The notes: generated by a model from the letters alone, not told the origin. A stretch of 46,876 nucleotides of DNA from Bacilli bacterium (GCA_017651165.1 JAGCDH010000004.1:69096-115971); one strand, 5' to 3'; counted from the stretch's first letter, positions 7,476-16,532 are shown. Translations and numbers: made by a program.

Positions 7476-7697
7476 TTATGCTCTAGCAATTCTGAAGCGA
7501 TTGTAGTAATCATAGACGTAAGCGATATCATGCTTGTTTCCATCAATGAAATATTCTTCATTGACTCTAAGATTAACTAAGTAGTGGTTATCGTAGTAAC
7601 GGAAGATGTAATCAATCGCCTCGTCTCTAGACTTGAATAGGTGATTGAACTTGATGTACTCGCCTTCTACAACAGCTTCCAAAGTGTACTTATTCAT
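7476..7697 (-). CDS. Small Tyr-rich hypothetical protein
   Basis: A 73-residue protein I do not recognise, with 11 tyrosines, no signal peptide and no membrane segment. The central segment HLFKSRDEAIDYI looks like a strand-helix unit. Its shape (basic/aromatic strand, then a helix starting with S/T-x-x-EA) loosely recalls the DUF2188 domain seen at 30375, but that is only a visual resemblance. The start is supported by AAGAGG 10 nt upstream. It has its own promoter, a structured leader and its own terminator, so it is an isolated, individually controlled gene. It converges on the large RNA gene. Confidence 0.75.
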   Translation of the reverse strand: MNKYTLEAVVEGEYIKFNHLFKSRDEAIDYIFRYYDNHYLVNLRVNEEYFIDGNKHDIAYVYDYYNRFRIARA

Positions 7698-7703
7698 ATT
7701 CAG

Positions 7704-7756
7704 AATACCTCTTTTCTAATGCCTTTTAACGTCATGCTTAGGACGAGGTATTCCTC
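7704..7756 (-). promoter_or_regulatory. Leader with two mutually exclusive hairpins around the RBS
   Basis: On the minus-strand transcript, GAGGAATACCTC (7756-7745) can fold on itself (GAGG/CCTC). Its 3' half AATACCTC (7752-7745) is also perfectly complementary to GAGGTATT (7711-7704), which contains the Shine-Dalgarno of the 73-residue protein. The CCTC segment can pair with only one partner, giving a possible RBS-open versus RBS-closed switch. The ligand or trigger is unknown. Confidence 0.5.
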
Positions 7757-7767
7757 TATGAAAGATT

Positions 7768-7798
7768 ATTATATTAGTCCTTTTTTAAAATAAGTCAA
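7768..7798 (-). promoter_or_regulatory. Promoter of the small Tyr-rich protein gene
   Basis: On the minus strand TTGACT (7798-7793) and TATAAT (7773-7768) are separated by 19 nt. A shifted -10, TAATAT, would give 16 nt. The predicted start near 7760 places the switch-like leader in the mRNA. Confidence 0.6.
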
Positions 7799-7868
7799 TA
7801 CCCATAGCAAATAAAGTTAAATATACTTTGTATATTTAAAAACAAAAATGCTTAAAAAATTATATTTT

Positions 7869-9935
7869 TTATTCTTCTTTTAGCCATTTTTTGCGGTATA
7901 TATAACCAAATACACCGCCTGAAACTAAATTAAATAAGCCAAGATAGAATAATGGTCTTGTTAATCTATAGCCCTTAGAAGGACTAAATGAGAGACGAAC
8001 ATCATATGTACCTTGTTTGAGATTAAAAGCGATTAAACCATCGATATTCTTGGCTTTGCCTAGATTCTTTTTACCAGCGTACATAGTATATGTATCGTAA
8101 TAGAATTGCGGGAACTGCACTAAAGCAGATTCACTAGTAACTTCAATATGGAATTTATTATTAGGAGAATTATATTCAGTGATTTGTACTGATCCATCGC
8201 CTTCTAAGAAAACTGGATCAATATAATCTTCTAGAGAGTAGAAGAAACCAGTTTGAGTGCGTAAACGGCTTCTGACAGTGCTATATAATGAATTAACGTA
8301 TTCGGGTGTGTATTGAATTGGATTACCCGCTTCATCTTTGTGTTCTTCCTCATAATAGAAGACGCGTGGCGCCATTTCATTTTGTGCGCCTGAATATTTT
8401 ACTGATTTAGTGTATTCGTAGCCGTCATTAGTGATAAACGCCCCTGAATCCACGGTATAAAGGACTCTTTTTTCTGTTGTGGCCATTGTTAAGGTCATAA
8501 TGCCACATACCGCGATAGAAGAAGCGATAAAAACGGCTTTTTTAGCTTGGAAATGAGAAAGTAATAGACAGACAAGCATAGCCGTTAAGAAAGCGGTTAT
8601 ACTCCACATTCTCCAGGCAAATTGGCCTTGATACATAATGGAAGGCACAAACTTCCAAGCGACAGGCACAAATAGAAGCGCTAAGCAGATAATAATTGAG
8701 ACAATTAAGAAATATAAATCAACATTCTTGCTTAATGGTCTATCTTCTTCATTAGAAGATGGCAACGACTTTGCCATAAATGTAATAAAGAAATAAAGCA
8801 CTAAGGAAATAGCAATAGCAATATAGACTTCCACTCTCACTTGGAAGACTATTGGTAAGATAAACGCTGTAATAGCGATGATCGGATGTCTTAAGTATTT
8901 ATTGATTTTAACGGTATTTAATAAGCAATCCACTAAGACCGCAATGATCATCGTGACGAAATATAGAATTGATGTGAATATCAACGAAGAAACTGAATCA
9001 CTAGATGTCCAATAAGCGGTTCCTTGTTGTCTAGAAATAAAAATGAGATTTAAGAAACCACTGAAATCATATGTTCGACCAGTTTCAGCGGAAATGGAAT
9101 CATATGTTGTCCACTGTCTTTCAGCATTTGATAAGTTATAGAGATTTGTGGATTCGTAGTGGTAACTATTTAAAACATAGAACAAGACAAGGAATATGAC
9201 AGTTATAACTGCGCCACCCATAGAAATAAGAGCTTTATAGTTACGACGGTTTTCGTAAACACCTTTGATATTGAATAAGATGTAAATAAAACCAAAGATG
9301 GCGGTAATTAAACCAGTAAAGGCATGTGATAAAACAATGAGCGACGCACCAACCGCGAAAGCTACATATGGTTCAACACGCCACTTCTTATCATGCAAGA
9401 AACTATAAGCGCCATAGAACACCATTGGAATTAATGCCATAGCAATACTTTCCGCGAATGCGCATCTACATAAAGCACAGAAGATACGGTATGGTAAGAA
9501 GACGAATAAAACCGCGCTTATTAATGATACGATACGGTTATTTTTGGATATTTTCATCGCTAAGCGGTACATATAAATACCACCTAACATTGCACTAGCG
9601 ACAACCATGAATTTTAAGCCAGTAGTGGGAGTAGCGCCAGCCCATCTAAATAACCAAGTAAAGATAGCCGCTCCATAATGGGTAACAGGTCCATAGAAAC
9701 CAAAGTTATAGATAGCAAAACCACCCATATGTAGATGATTCGTTGATAAACCAAAGTATCCATGATCAAAACCGTATAAAACGTCATTGGTCATTGATAA
9801 ATGGAAAGCAATATCATCACCACGGGCAAGACCTGGTAAAAAATAGATAAAGCATGACAAAATTGCCGCTAAAACGATCACAAGATAGGGGAAGTAACCT
9901 TTAAATATGTTTAGGGCTCTTTCTTTTGTAGTCAT
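7869..9935 (-). CDS. Polytopic membrane protein, GT-C glycosyltransferase-like
   Basis: A 688-residue integral membrane protein with about 12-13 hydrophobic segments, a first extracytoplasmic loop containing GDDIAFH after TM1, and a C-terminal soluble domain of about 170 residues followed by a last TM (residues about 663-680). An acidic pair just after TM1 and the H/D-rich loop are typical of GT-C enzymes and YfhO-like proteins that use lipid-linked sugars; membership is inferred from architecture, not from a certain motif. No Shine-Dalgarno is present. Instead TTTACA-16 nt-TAAGAT lies 6 nt before the ATG, which suggests a leaderless mRNA. A likely role is glycosylation of surface polymers or proteins. 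Confidence 0.7.
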   Translation of the reverse strand: MTTKERALNIFKGYFPYLVIVLAAILSCFIYFLPGLARGDDIAFHLSMTNDVLYGFDHGYFGLSTNHLHMGGFAIYNFGFYGPVTHYGAAIFTWLFRWAGATPTTGLKFMVVASAMLGGIYMYRLAMKISKNNRIVSLISAVLFVFLPYRIFCALCRCAFAESIAMALIPMVFYGAYSFLHDKKWRVEPYVAFAVGASLIVLSHAFTGLITAIFGFIYILFNIKGVYENRRNYKALISMGGAVITVIFLVLFYVLNSYHYESTNLYNLSNAERQWTTYDSISAETGRTYDFSGFLNLIFISRQQGTAYWTSSDSVSSLIFTSILYFVTMIIAVLVDCLLNTVKINKYLRHPIIAITAFILPIVFQVRVEVYIAIAISLVLYFFITFMAKSLPSSNEEDRPLSKNVDLYFLIVSIIICLALLFVPVAWKFVPSIMYQGQFAWRMWSITAFLTAMLVCLLLSHFQAKKAVFIASSIAVCGIMTLTMATTEKRVLYTVDSGAFITNDGYEYTKSVKYSGAQNEMAPRVFYYEEEHKDEAGNPIQYTPEYVNSLYSTVRSRLRTQTGFFYSLEDYIDPVFLEGDGSVQITEYNSPNNKFHIEVTSESALVQFPQFYYDTYTMYAGKKNLGKAKNIDGLIAFNLKQGTYDVRLSFSPSKGYRLTRPLFYLGLFNLVSGGVFGYIYRKKWLKEE

Positions 9936-9941
9936 GGCAAT

Positions 9942-9969
9942 ATCTTAACATTAGGTATTTTTTTGTAAA
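9942..9969 (-). promoter_or_regulatory. Promoter for the GT-C-like gene, leaderless configuration
   Basis: On the minus strand TTTACA (9969-9964), 16-nt spacer and TAAGAT (9947-9942) place the start of transcription at or within a base or two of the ATG at 9935. Confidence 0.55.
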
Positions 9970-9972
9970 GTT

Positions 9973-10001
9973 AGAAAAAACGTCCTAACAAGTAAGACGT
10001 T
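9973..10001 (-). terminator. Terminator of the GPH symporter gene
   Basis: Minus-strand hairpin AACGTCTTA (10001-9993) with TAGGACGTT (9987-9979), followed by a T run. It separates the symporter transcript from the next gene. Confidence 0.8.
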
Positions 10002-10025
10002 CTTTCTATTTTATTAATTTATTAA

Positions 10026-11588
10026 TTATTCAGCTTGTGGAGCTTCAGCGCTAGCTTCTGCTTTTCTTGATTCTAAAATGTCGTGGTCTTCTTTAGAATG
10101 TTTTTCAACGTTCATGAAGATGAACATAATAGCAATGGCTGCAAAGCAGATTGCTTCACCACCGAAGAAGATCCATGTCATAGCGCCTTGGACAGATTTG
10201 CTTGTCATGGAGAGAGCAGCAGCAATACCGCCGTCACCAGCAGTAGCATCATAACCAGTGGCGCTTAAGACACCAGAGATGATTGCATTAGCAATACCAG
10301 TCATACTGACCATGATCGCACCATAGATTGACATTGATAAACCATCGCAACGAATTTTATGTTTTGCTTCTTGGTGATCGCTGACGTCAGCAAGCAATGC
10401 AAGAGAGATATACATAGCAGGTGCGCCACCTAAGGCTTTGATAATGAAGGCAACGATTGCTAAAGCATAGTTATTACCAGCAATGATACCTAAGACGCCA
10501 CCAACAACGGCTAAGAGAGCGCCGAAGAGAATTAATCTACCTTTACCAATCTTATTGGATAATGGCCAGACAACTAACATACCAAGAGCAGTTGGAATCG
10601 CACCAACAATCGCTAATGTACCAGATTTGGCACCGCCAAGAGCGTTAACGCCTTCAGCAGTTTGCTTAGCAATATCTTTGCTTAAACCCCAAAGGGAGTT
10701 GCAGTAATAGAGTTGTGAACAGTTCTTCAACATACCACCTAATTGATAGAGGAGGAAGAAGGCGATCATGATCCACCAGAATTTATCTTTACGGCAGACT
10801 TTCCATTGTTCAGAAGTTTTGACAGCTTTGACTTCTACTTTTTGTTGGCCTTCTCTTTCTTGTTGTTCTTCAGTAACTCTTTCACGAGTGAAGATGAATT
10901 CAAGAATGGTACCGATTAAGGTAATGATAACTAAGACTAATGCCACCCATTTAAAGACTTCATAAGCCTTTGTTGGTTGGTTGAATAATTTGTCTAAGAA
11001 GAATGGAAGAGCCATTGTACAGGCACCCATAGAACCTAAAACGGCAGCGTTAGATAATGTCGCTAATAAACCTCTTGCTTTACTATCACGTGTGGATAAA
11101 CCAACAAGCGCGGAGTGGGAGGTGTAATAGAATGGATAACCAACTGCGAAGTATAAGTTATAACCTAAGGCCACCATTAACAATGTCACGAAGTTTTTCT
11201 TTTCACCAGCCGCTAAATCTGGGAATGGTGTGAAGAAGAACATGACGAAGAACGCTAAGATGATTAATGGAATACTAATCAAAAGTAGTGGTCTTGCTCT
11301 ACCGGCTTTGGAATTCAACCTGTTCATGATTTTGCCAACGATAATGTTGCCAGCAACGATAAAGATGACAGACACTAATTGGAGCAAAACAAGGAAGAAT
11401 GGAGCCCATTTGTTAAGTCCGAGAACATCGGTGTAGTATTTTTGCAAATAAGCAGCAATAAAAGAATTACTGATTAATGCAAGGACAGGACCGACAAGAT
11501 AACCAAGGCCACCTTCTGGGAAAATCTTGGCTTTTTCTTTGTCAACCCTCGCTCTAAAAATAGAGTTATCAAAGATAGAAGATCTCAT
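10026..11588 (-). CDS. GPH-family (MelB-like) sugar:cation symporter
   Basis: A 520-residue transporter of the glycoside-pentoside-hexuronide branch of the major facilitator superfamily, with about 12 TM segments. Family-like features are the N-terminal GYLVGPVLALI region, the KYYTDVLGL segment after TM1, the acidic GRARPLLL loop between TM2 and TM3 and the later DVSDHQEAKHKIR loop, which resembles the conserved GPH cytoplasmic motif. A long charged insert (about residues 235-260) links the two halves. An AAAGGA SD lies 9 nt before the ATG. It probably imports an oligosaccharide or glycoside with Na+ or H+; the substrate is unknown. Confidence 0.88.
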   Translation of the reverse strand: MRSSIFDNSIFRARVDKEKAKIFPEGGLGYLVGPVLALISNSFIAAYLQKYYTDVLGLNKWAPFFLVLLQLVSVIFIVAGNIIVGKIMNRLNSKAGRARPLLLISIPLIILAFFVMFFFTPFPDLAAGEKKNFVTLLMVALGYNLYFAVGYPFYYTSHSALVGLSTRDSKARGLLATLSNAAVLGSMGACTMALPFFLDKLFNQPTKAYEVFKWVALVLVIITLIGTILEFIFTRERVTEEQQEREGQQKVEVKAVKTSEQWKVCRKDKFWWIMIAFFLLYQLGGMLKNCSQLYYCNSLWGLSKDIAKQTAEGVNALGGAKSGTLAIVGAIPTALGMLVVWPLSNKIGKGRLILFGALLAVVGGVLGIIAGNNYALAIVAFIIKALGGAPAMYISLALLADVSDHQEAKHKIRCDGLSMSIYGAIMVSMTGIANAIISGVLSATGYDATAGDGGIAAALSMTSKSVQGAMTWIFFGGEAICFAAIAIMFIFMNVEKHSKEDHDILESRKAEASAEAPQAE

Positions 11589-11696
11589 GATTTTATATCC
11601 TTTCGTTTCGATGAAAAATCAATCCTTGTTATTATAAAGCATTTTTATTTCGTTTTAAAAATGTATTTTTATATTTCTGTTACTAATTAGTGAAAA

Positions 11697-14600
11697 ATGA
11701 TACAAAATGTACTATATTTTTTGAGTAAGCATATGATTCAAGACGAATTTAATAAAGTAGAGATTACCAATGATAAACAGCTTTTAAAAGTAGAATTTGG
11801 GAAAACCCAAAAAGTTGAATTTACCTCTAAAAAAGAGAATGAAATTCCTGAGGGTGACCTCAATGAAAAATACGTTGGTAAGACTATTAAGAAAGTTACT
11901 GAAGTAAACGTTGACTATGTCAACAAAGTGCCGACACACGCAACACAGACAGTCGTGACTACTTCTACGACTGCGACAAGCGCTGGCGCAGCGGCTGCGG
12001 CCACTGCAGTAACCGCATCTACAGTAGCGGTAGTAGCCATTGCGACTGCAACCGGTATTTCTGTTGCCCTTCATGATTATTATTTTGAATTCCAATCATT
12101 CATCATTTCTTCCAACGAACTAACATATTGCTTAACTGTTTTTGATAGAAACGATGATAAGACATATTTAAGTTATGAAGAATCTGATGAACCAAGCAGC
12201 AGCGATTTAGAAGAAGAATATGATCCTTTTAAAGAAGCACCGTTTATCTTAAAAGTTTCTAACTATGAATACAGTGTTTCTAAACCAGTCTTTTATCATT
12301 TAGAAAATGAAGGTGTTTTTGAAAACCTTGTTTTAGGCGAAACATACAATATTACCCTTACTGAAAACCGTTATGGTGGTGAAACAATTTATAAAGATGT
12401 TTTTGTTACCTATTCCACGACAGAGTTTAATGATTTCACTATTAGTGGTTCATGTGACATTAAAGATAACTTCTTTGAAGTTAATATGGATTTCATTGAT
12501 AAAACAGATGCATATTCAAACTTCTCTATTGTTTTATTTGACCCAGAATTACCAGAAGAAATTAGATATACATTCCCATTAGAAAAACAAGCGGGCAATC
12601 AATACGTTACCACTCTTGATGAAAACAATAATCCAATGATTGATTACACAAGAACATGGGGTTATGAATTCTCATACGTTTACGAAGGTGAAACAATCAA
12701 TTTCAAACAAGGAACGGTTTCTTTTGAAGATTGGCAAGGAAGAAAGTCTAACTTCAACGAATTTGTCTTTGACAAAACCGCTAACTTTGTTGAGAACTCA
12801 ATTACTGTGAAGCTTGATTATCAAGATGATTTCAATTGGTATAAAGATTTCTCTTTGAAACTCACTCTGATTCCTTCCGAAGAAGAAGGTGGCAATCAAA
12901 CTGGTGGTGATAATCCTGAGCAAGAATACTACTCACAAAATATTCCACTTCAAGCGACAACCGATAATCAAACTATTGTTTTAAACGAATACGAAATGTA
13001 TGTTCGTGACTCTTATTTCAAATACACGTATAGCCTATCTTGTAAATATCGTGATGAAGAAATTATTCTTGCTGAAGAAACCGAGCCATTCACATTTACT
13101 GATAATTCTAATGGTATTAAGAGATTTAATAGTTTTACATTTACCAAGCAAGCCAATTTTATCAATAAATCATTCAAGGTTACTTTGGATTATCAAGATG
13201 ACTTTAACGACTATGAAGACTTCAAACTCACTTTGTATCCAAATGGCGAAAACGCTCAATATGATTTCAATTTGGTTAAGACCAAAGATGAGCAAACATT
13301 AACTTTTGATCCAGATAAGCATCACAACTTCTCAATGGATTATGAATATTCCTATGTTTTAACTTGTATGGATTACTTCACCTATGAAGAAATTGAACTC
13401 GAAAGAAGCGAACAGTATTTCACCTTTACCGATATTTCTGGTGGTAGAGCGGAATTCAACGGTGTGACCTTCACCGGTGAATATGAAATATCAACTGGTA
13501 AAGCTCCGGTTAAACTAGACTTCATCGATGAATATGGTGATTATCTTTCTGATTTTGTTTTGCACGTCTCCGCGCCAATCGTTAATCAACAAGGTGGCGA
13601 CGGTCCTAATCCATTACACGCTAATACAGGTGATGCGATTTCTGCGGATGATTATCCATATACATTCTATTTACAAGCAACAACCGAAGTTCAATATATT
13701 AGCTTATATGAATCTGAAATCCCAACATCATTAGATGCTGAATATAAATACGCCATCACTTATAAGCGTCATGGTGTAGATCAAGAACCATTTGTTAGTA
13801 CATCACAAATTGCATTTAACGATCCAGATGCTGAAAGCGTAGTCAATGGTATTACATTCGTTAACGGCGAAGCCAACTTTAACGACCGCTCATTCTATGT
13901 TCAATTAGACTTCCAAGATGATTATGGATACTTTAGAGATTTCGTCTTGCAAGTTTGGGACGCCACAAATGGTGGTTATGTCAACAAAGAACTTGAATAT
14001 ACAACTGAACCTCAATTAGTGGTCATTGATGAATTTGATAATGAGAATAATATCTATCCAGTCGATATTATCGAAGGAGATTTAACTTATAACTTTAATT
14101 ATGTCACCAGTGAAACTGGCGATCCTTCTACACAGTATTTCTATGAGCAATCCCAACCATTATCATTCACTAATTCATTAAAGAGTGAATTCTATGGTTT
14201 GGATACAACGTTTGATATCACAGAGGTATCTTCAGATTTCTATACTGAATATCGCCTCCCGTTCAGATTTGATATGGTTAATGACGCTGAATATTTCAGT
14301 GCTCCAGAACTATATGTCACATCACTTGATGATGATGAAAATATTCTTGCGACATTTGCTTTCCAAAACGAGACGATGGATTCAGGATGGCAATATGGTA
14401 CATTTGCTCCATATAATAGCAATTTCACACTTGAACAACTGACCAATGGTGATGAATACAACTTAGTGGTAGCGTGCTACGAAAAAGATGGTTATAACGG
14501 CTCCGATTCAAGAGCTATTAAATATAACGAACCACACTCATTTACTCTTAATCAAAACAAAGAAATCTGTGGTGTTAATGCGGCAAACTATATTGTCTAT

Positions 14601-14897
14601 GGCGAATGGAAAGCCTATTTCACCCTTATCGGCAATGGTGATTTTGAAACTTTTGAAAACGGTCAAATTATCTTTGAAAGCGCTGAAGACGGAACGACCT
14701 TAACTTACGATTTAACTCTTACGGAAAATTTGGAAGTTGACTTACTCTCACCAAAAGATAGAACAACAACTGAGCAGTTTATTAATGACTTCTTCACTCA
14801 TAGAGTCAATGCGACTTTTAAGTATAGTAAGCCAGGTTCTGAAGAAATCATTACTTTAGACTGCTTAAGCAATTTCTTATTCTCGATATCTAATTAG
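11697..14897 (+). CDS. Repeat-built surface protein with one N-terminal TM segment
   Basis: A 1066-residue protein of unknown function. Residues 1-95 are charged, 96-125 form an Ala/Thr/Val-rich segment that can cross the membrane, and the remainder is acidic and beta-rich. Five tandem units of 110-129 residues begin near 243, 353, 477, 587 and 716, with a weaker one near 834. Each has F-N-x-F-T-F, then about 10 residues later F-x-V-x-L-D-[FY]-x-D-[DE], then DF-x-L. This looks like an Ig-like or fibronectin-like stalk carried outside the cell. No LPxTG or lipobox is seen. No SD precedes ATG 11697; ATG 11733 is an alternative. mscS follows by 45 nt. Confidence 0.8.
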   Translation: MIQNVLYFLSKHMIQDEFNKVEITNDKQLLKVEFGKTQKVEFTSKKENEIPEGDLNEKYVGKTIKKVTEVNVDYVNKVPTHATQTVVTTSTTATSAGAAAAATAVTASTVAVVAIATATGISVALHDYYFEFQSFIISSNELTYCLTVFDRNDDKTYLSYEESDEPSSSDLEEEYDPFKEAPFILKVSNYEYSVSKPVFYHLENEGVFENLVLGETYNITLTENRYGGETIYKDVFVTYSTTEFNDFTISGSCDIKDNFFEVNMDFIDKTDAYSNFSIVLFDPELPEEIRYTFPLEKQAGNQYVTTLDENNNPMIDYTRTWGYEFSYVYEGETINFKQGTVSFEDWQGRKSNFNEFVFDKTANFVENSITVKLDYQDDFNWYKDFSLKLTLIPSEEEGGNQTGGDNPEQEYYSQNIPLQATTDNQTIVLNEYEMYVRDSYFKYTYSLSCKYRDEEIILAEETEPFTFTDNSNGIKRFNSFTFTKQANFINKSFKVTLDYQDDFNDYEDFKLTLYPNGENAQYDFNLVKTKDEQTLTFDPDKHHNFSMDYEYSYVLTCMDYFTYEEIELERSEQYFTFTDISGGRAEFNGVTFTGEYEISTGKAPVKLDFIDEYGDYLSDFVLHVSAPIVNQQGGDGPNPLHANTGDAISADDYPYTFYLQATTEVQYISLYESEIPTSLDAEYKYAITYKRHGVDQEPFVSTSQIAFNDPDAESVVNGITFVNGEANFNDRSFYVQLDFQDDYGYFRDFVLQVWDATNGGYVNKELEYTTEPQLVVIDEFDNENNIYPVDIIEGDLTYNFNYVTSETGDPSTQYFYEQSQPLSFTNSLKSEFYGLDTTFDITEVSSDFYTEYRLPFRFDMVNDAEYFSAPELYVTSLDDDENILATFAFQNETMDSGWQYGTFAPYNSNFTLEQLTNGDEYNLVVACYEKDGYNGSDSRAIKYNEPHSFTLNQNKEICGVNAANYIVYGEWKAYFTLIGNGDFETFENGQIIFESAEDGTTLTYDLTLTENLEVDLLSPKDRTTTEQFINDFFTHRVNATFKYSKPGSEEIITLDCLSNFLFSISN

Positions 14898-14909
14898 TTA
14901 AACTAATTA
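14891..14909. repeat. Near-perfect palindrome between the surface-protein gene and mscS
   Basis: TAATTAGTT (14891-14899), one base, AACTAATTA (14901-14909). The palindrome overlaps the TAG stop. There is no T run, so it is a poor terminator; a protein-binding site or mRNA 3'-end hairpin are both possible. Confidence 0.5.
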
Positions 14910-14942
14910 AATATAAATTCTTAAATATGGAGGTTATTATTT

Positions 14943-16025
14943 ATGAATGACAAAAAGAAACTTAGAAGAACAATCATAATGTGGTCCATTTATGGCGCAT
15001 TAGTGATTACTACAATCTTGCTCTTCGTCTTTGTTTCCTTTATTTGGAAACACAAGATTGTAACCGGCTATGACGCCGACAAGAATCCAATCTATGATCC
15101 AAACTCATTAACGGTCTTTGACAAAAAGGTATCAGAAATTCCAATTGTCCAATACTTCTATGAATTTGGTATTAGAGGTTCATTAAAAACAATTCAAATC
15201 ATTACCATTGCGTTAACCCTCGGCATTGGCTTACATTACTTCGCAAAGATTGTCTTTAGAAGCAAAAAAGGTAAAACGATTTCTCGTTTATTCGTTTCCT
15301 TCCTTAAATGGATGATTGCCTTATGTGCCTTATTCTTCATTATGGATGCTTGGGGCGCAAATACCACAACAATCCTTGCTTCTGCTGGCGTGTTAACCCT
15401 GATCATAGGTCTTGGTTCCCAATCCTTAGTGGCCGATATCCTTGCTGGTATCTTCATTGTCTTTGAAGGTGAATTCCAAGTTGGTGATATCGTCATCATC
15501 GATGGTTGGAGAGGCGAAGTGAAAGAAATCGGTATTAGAACCACAAAGTTAATCGATGCTGGTTATAACATCAAGATTGTTAACAATAGTGAAATCAAAA
15601 CTATCATTAACCAAACACAAGAATTATCTCTTGCTAAAGCCTATGTATCTGTTTCCTATGGCGCAAGAATTGAAAAGATTGAAGCGGTTATCGCTGATAA
15701 CTTAGATTCATTCAAAGAAAAGATTCCTGCTATCGTGGAAGGTCCTTTCTATAAAGGTGTTTCTGAATTAGGTGAATCTGGTGTCACTTTATTATTCGTC
15801 GCAAAGTGCCAAGAAGATGATATCTACCAAGTTCAAAGAGATATGAATAGAGAAATCAAAGTGATGTTTGACAATAACAACATTGAAATTCCATTCAATC
15901 AACTCGTTGTCCATATGGGTGAAGATGCTGACCAAGATAAAGTTAGCAAAAAAGAAATTAAGAAAGCTGAAGATTTTAACAAAGAGCAAAAAGAACTCTC
16001 TGATGATATCTCAGTGGAAAAATAG
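14943..16025 (+). CDS. mscS: Small-conductance mechanosensitive channel, MscS family
   Basis: A 360-residue MscS-type channel releasing osmolytes upon hypo-osmotic shock. TM segments lie near residues 12-35, 78-97 and 118-135, then the pore-lining TM3 (ASAGVLTLIIGLGSQSLV, Gly/Ala-rich) is followed by the beta domain with FEGEFQVGDIV and GWRGEVKEIGIRTT, the best-conserved part of the family. The C-terminus is a charged tail. The region between TM1 and TM2 (about residues 36-77) is a polar extracytoplasmic loop. GGAGG lies about 8 nt before the ATG. The bidirectional terminator follows. Confidence 0.93.
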   Translation: MNDKKKLRRTIIMWSIYGALVITTILLFVFVSFIWKHKIVTGYDADKNPIYDPNSLTVFDKKVSEIPIVQYFYEFGIRGSLKTIQIITIALTLGIGLHYFAKIVFRSKKGKTISRLFVSFLKWMIALCALFFIMDAWGANTTTILASAGVLTLIIGLGSQSLVADILAGIFIVFEGEFQVGDIVIIDGWRGEVKEIGIRTTKLIDAGYNIKIVNNSEIKTIINQTQELSLAKAYVSVSYGARIEKIEAVIADNLDSFKEKIPAIVEGPFYKGVSELGESGVTLLFVAKCQEDDIYQVQRDMNREIKVMFDNNNIEIPFNQLVVHMGEDADQDKVSKKEIKKAEDFNKEQKELSDDISVEK

Positions 16026-16045
16026 TAACCTCAGTAATATAAAAC

Positions 16046-16073
16046 AAAGGGCCTGTTTCACAGGCCCTTTTAA
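16046..16073. terminator. Bidirectional terminator between mscS and the Rrf2 regulator
   Basis: AAAGGGCCTG (16046-16055), loop TTTCA, CAGGCCCTTT (16061-16070), with T-rich sequence on the plus side and a U-run on the minus transcript from the AAA arm. Confidence 0.9.
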
Positions 16074-16078
16074 TTTGC

Positions 16079-16483
16079 TTAAATTGAATAATCGTTAAGA
16101 TATGATTCTCGTTGATCTTCAATGAGTTTTGCTAATGAAATTTTACTGAAGTAATCATCCAATAATTCATCAGCCTTTTCGATAGCGGAATCAATTGAGG
16201 CATAATTCACTAACTCTTTAGCGAGACTATTTTCTTGAATATAAATAATGTCTTTTAAAGAGATTTGGTTAGGGGATTTTGCTAGTTTATAGCCACCTTG
16301 ATTGCCTCTGTTACCGAGTAATAAACCAGCGTTCTTATAAGAAGGCATAATTTGTTCTAGAAACTTTTTAGATAAGTCTTTTCTTTGGGCGATGTCCTTT
16401 AAAGAAATAAAGCCGTTTTCATATTGTTCCCCTAAATCGATGAACATTTTAATTGCTGTAATAGTCTTAGATGATAATTTCAT
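16079..16483 (-). CDS. Rrf2-family transcriptional regulator, CymR-like
   Basis: A 134-residue winged-helix regulator of the Rrf2 family: the N-terminus MKLSSKTITAIKMF, the helix-turn-helix region ISLKDIAQRKDLSKKFLEQI (27-46) and the wing GNRGNQGGYKLAK. It contains no cysteine, so it cannot bind an Fe-S cluster as IscR and NsrR do. This matches CymR, the cysteine-metabolism repressor that works in complex with CysK in Bacillus. It is divergent from cysK, and the two promoters overlap, which supports control of cysK and of itself. GAGG lies 7 nt before the ATG. The orthology is strongly suggested by context but not proven. Confidence 0.85.
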   Translation of the reverse strand: MKLSSKTITAIKMFIDLGEQYENGFISLKDIAQRKDLSKKFLEQIMPSYKNAGLLLGNRGNQGGYKLAKSPNQISLKDIIYIQENSLAKELVNYASIDSAIEKADELLDDYFSKISLAKLIEDQRESYLNDYSI

Positions 16484-16495
16484 GTTTTTACCTCA

Positions 16496-16524
16496 TTGAC
16501 CTTATTATAGCAAAGAGTTATAAT
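16496..16524 (+). promoter_or_regulatory. cysK promoter
   Basis: TTGACC (16496-16501), 17-nt spacer, TATAAT (16519-16524). A short dyad CCTAT/ATAGG at about 16533-16549 lies just downstream in the leader and is a candidate operator. Confidence 0.8.
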
Positions 16525-16532
16525 GTTGTAAA
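16504..16532 (-). promoter_or_regulatory. Promoter of the Rrf2 regulator, interleaved with the cysK promoter
   Basis: On the minus strand TTTACA (16532-16527), 17-nt spacer, TATAAT (16509-16504). The two promoters occupy the same 37 bp on opposite strands, so polymerase on one should exclude the other. Confidence 0.75.
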
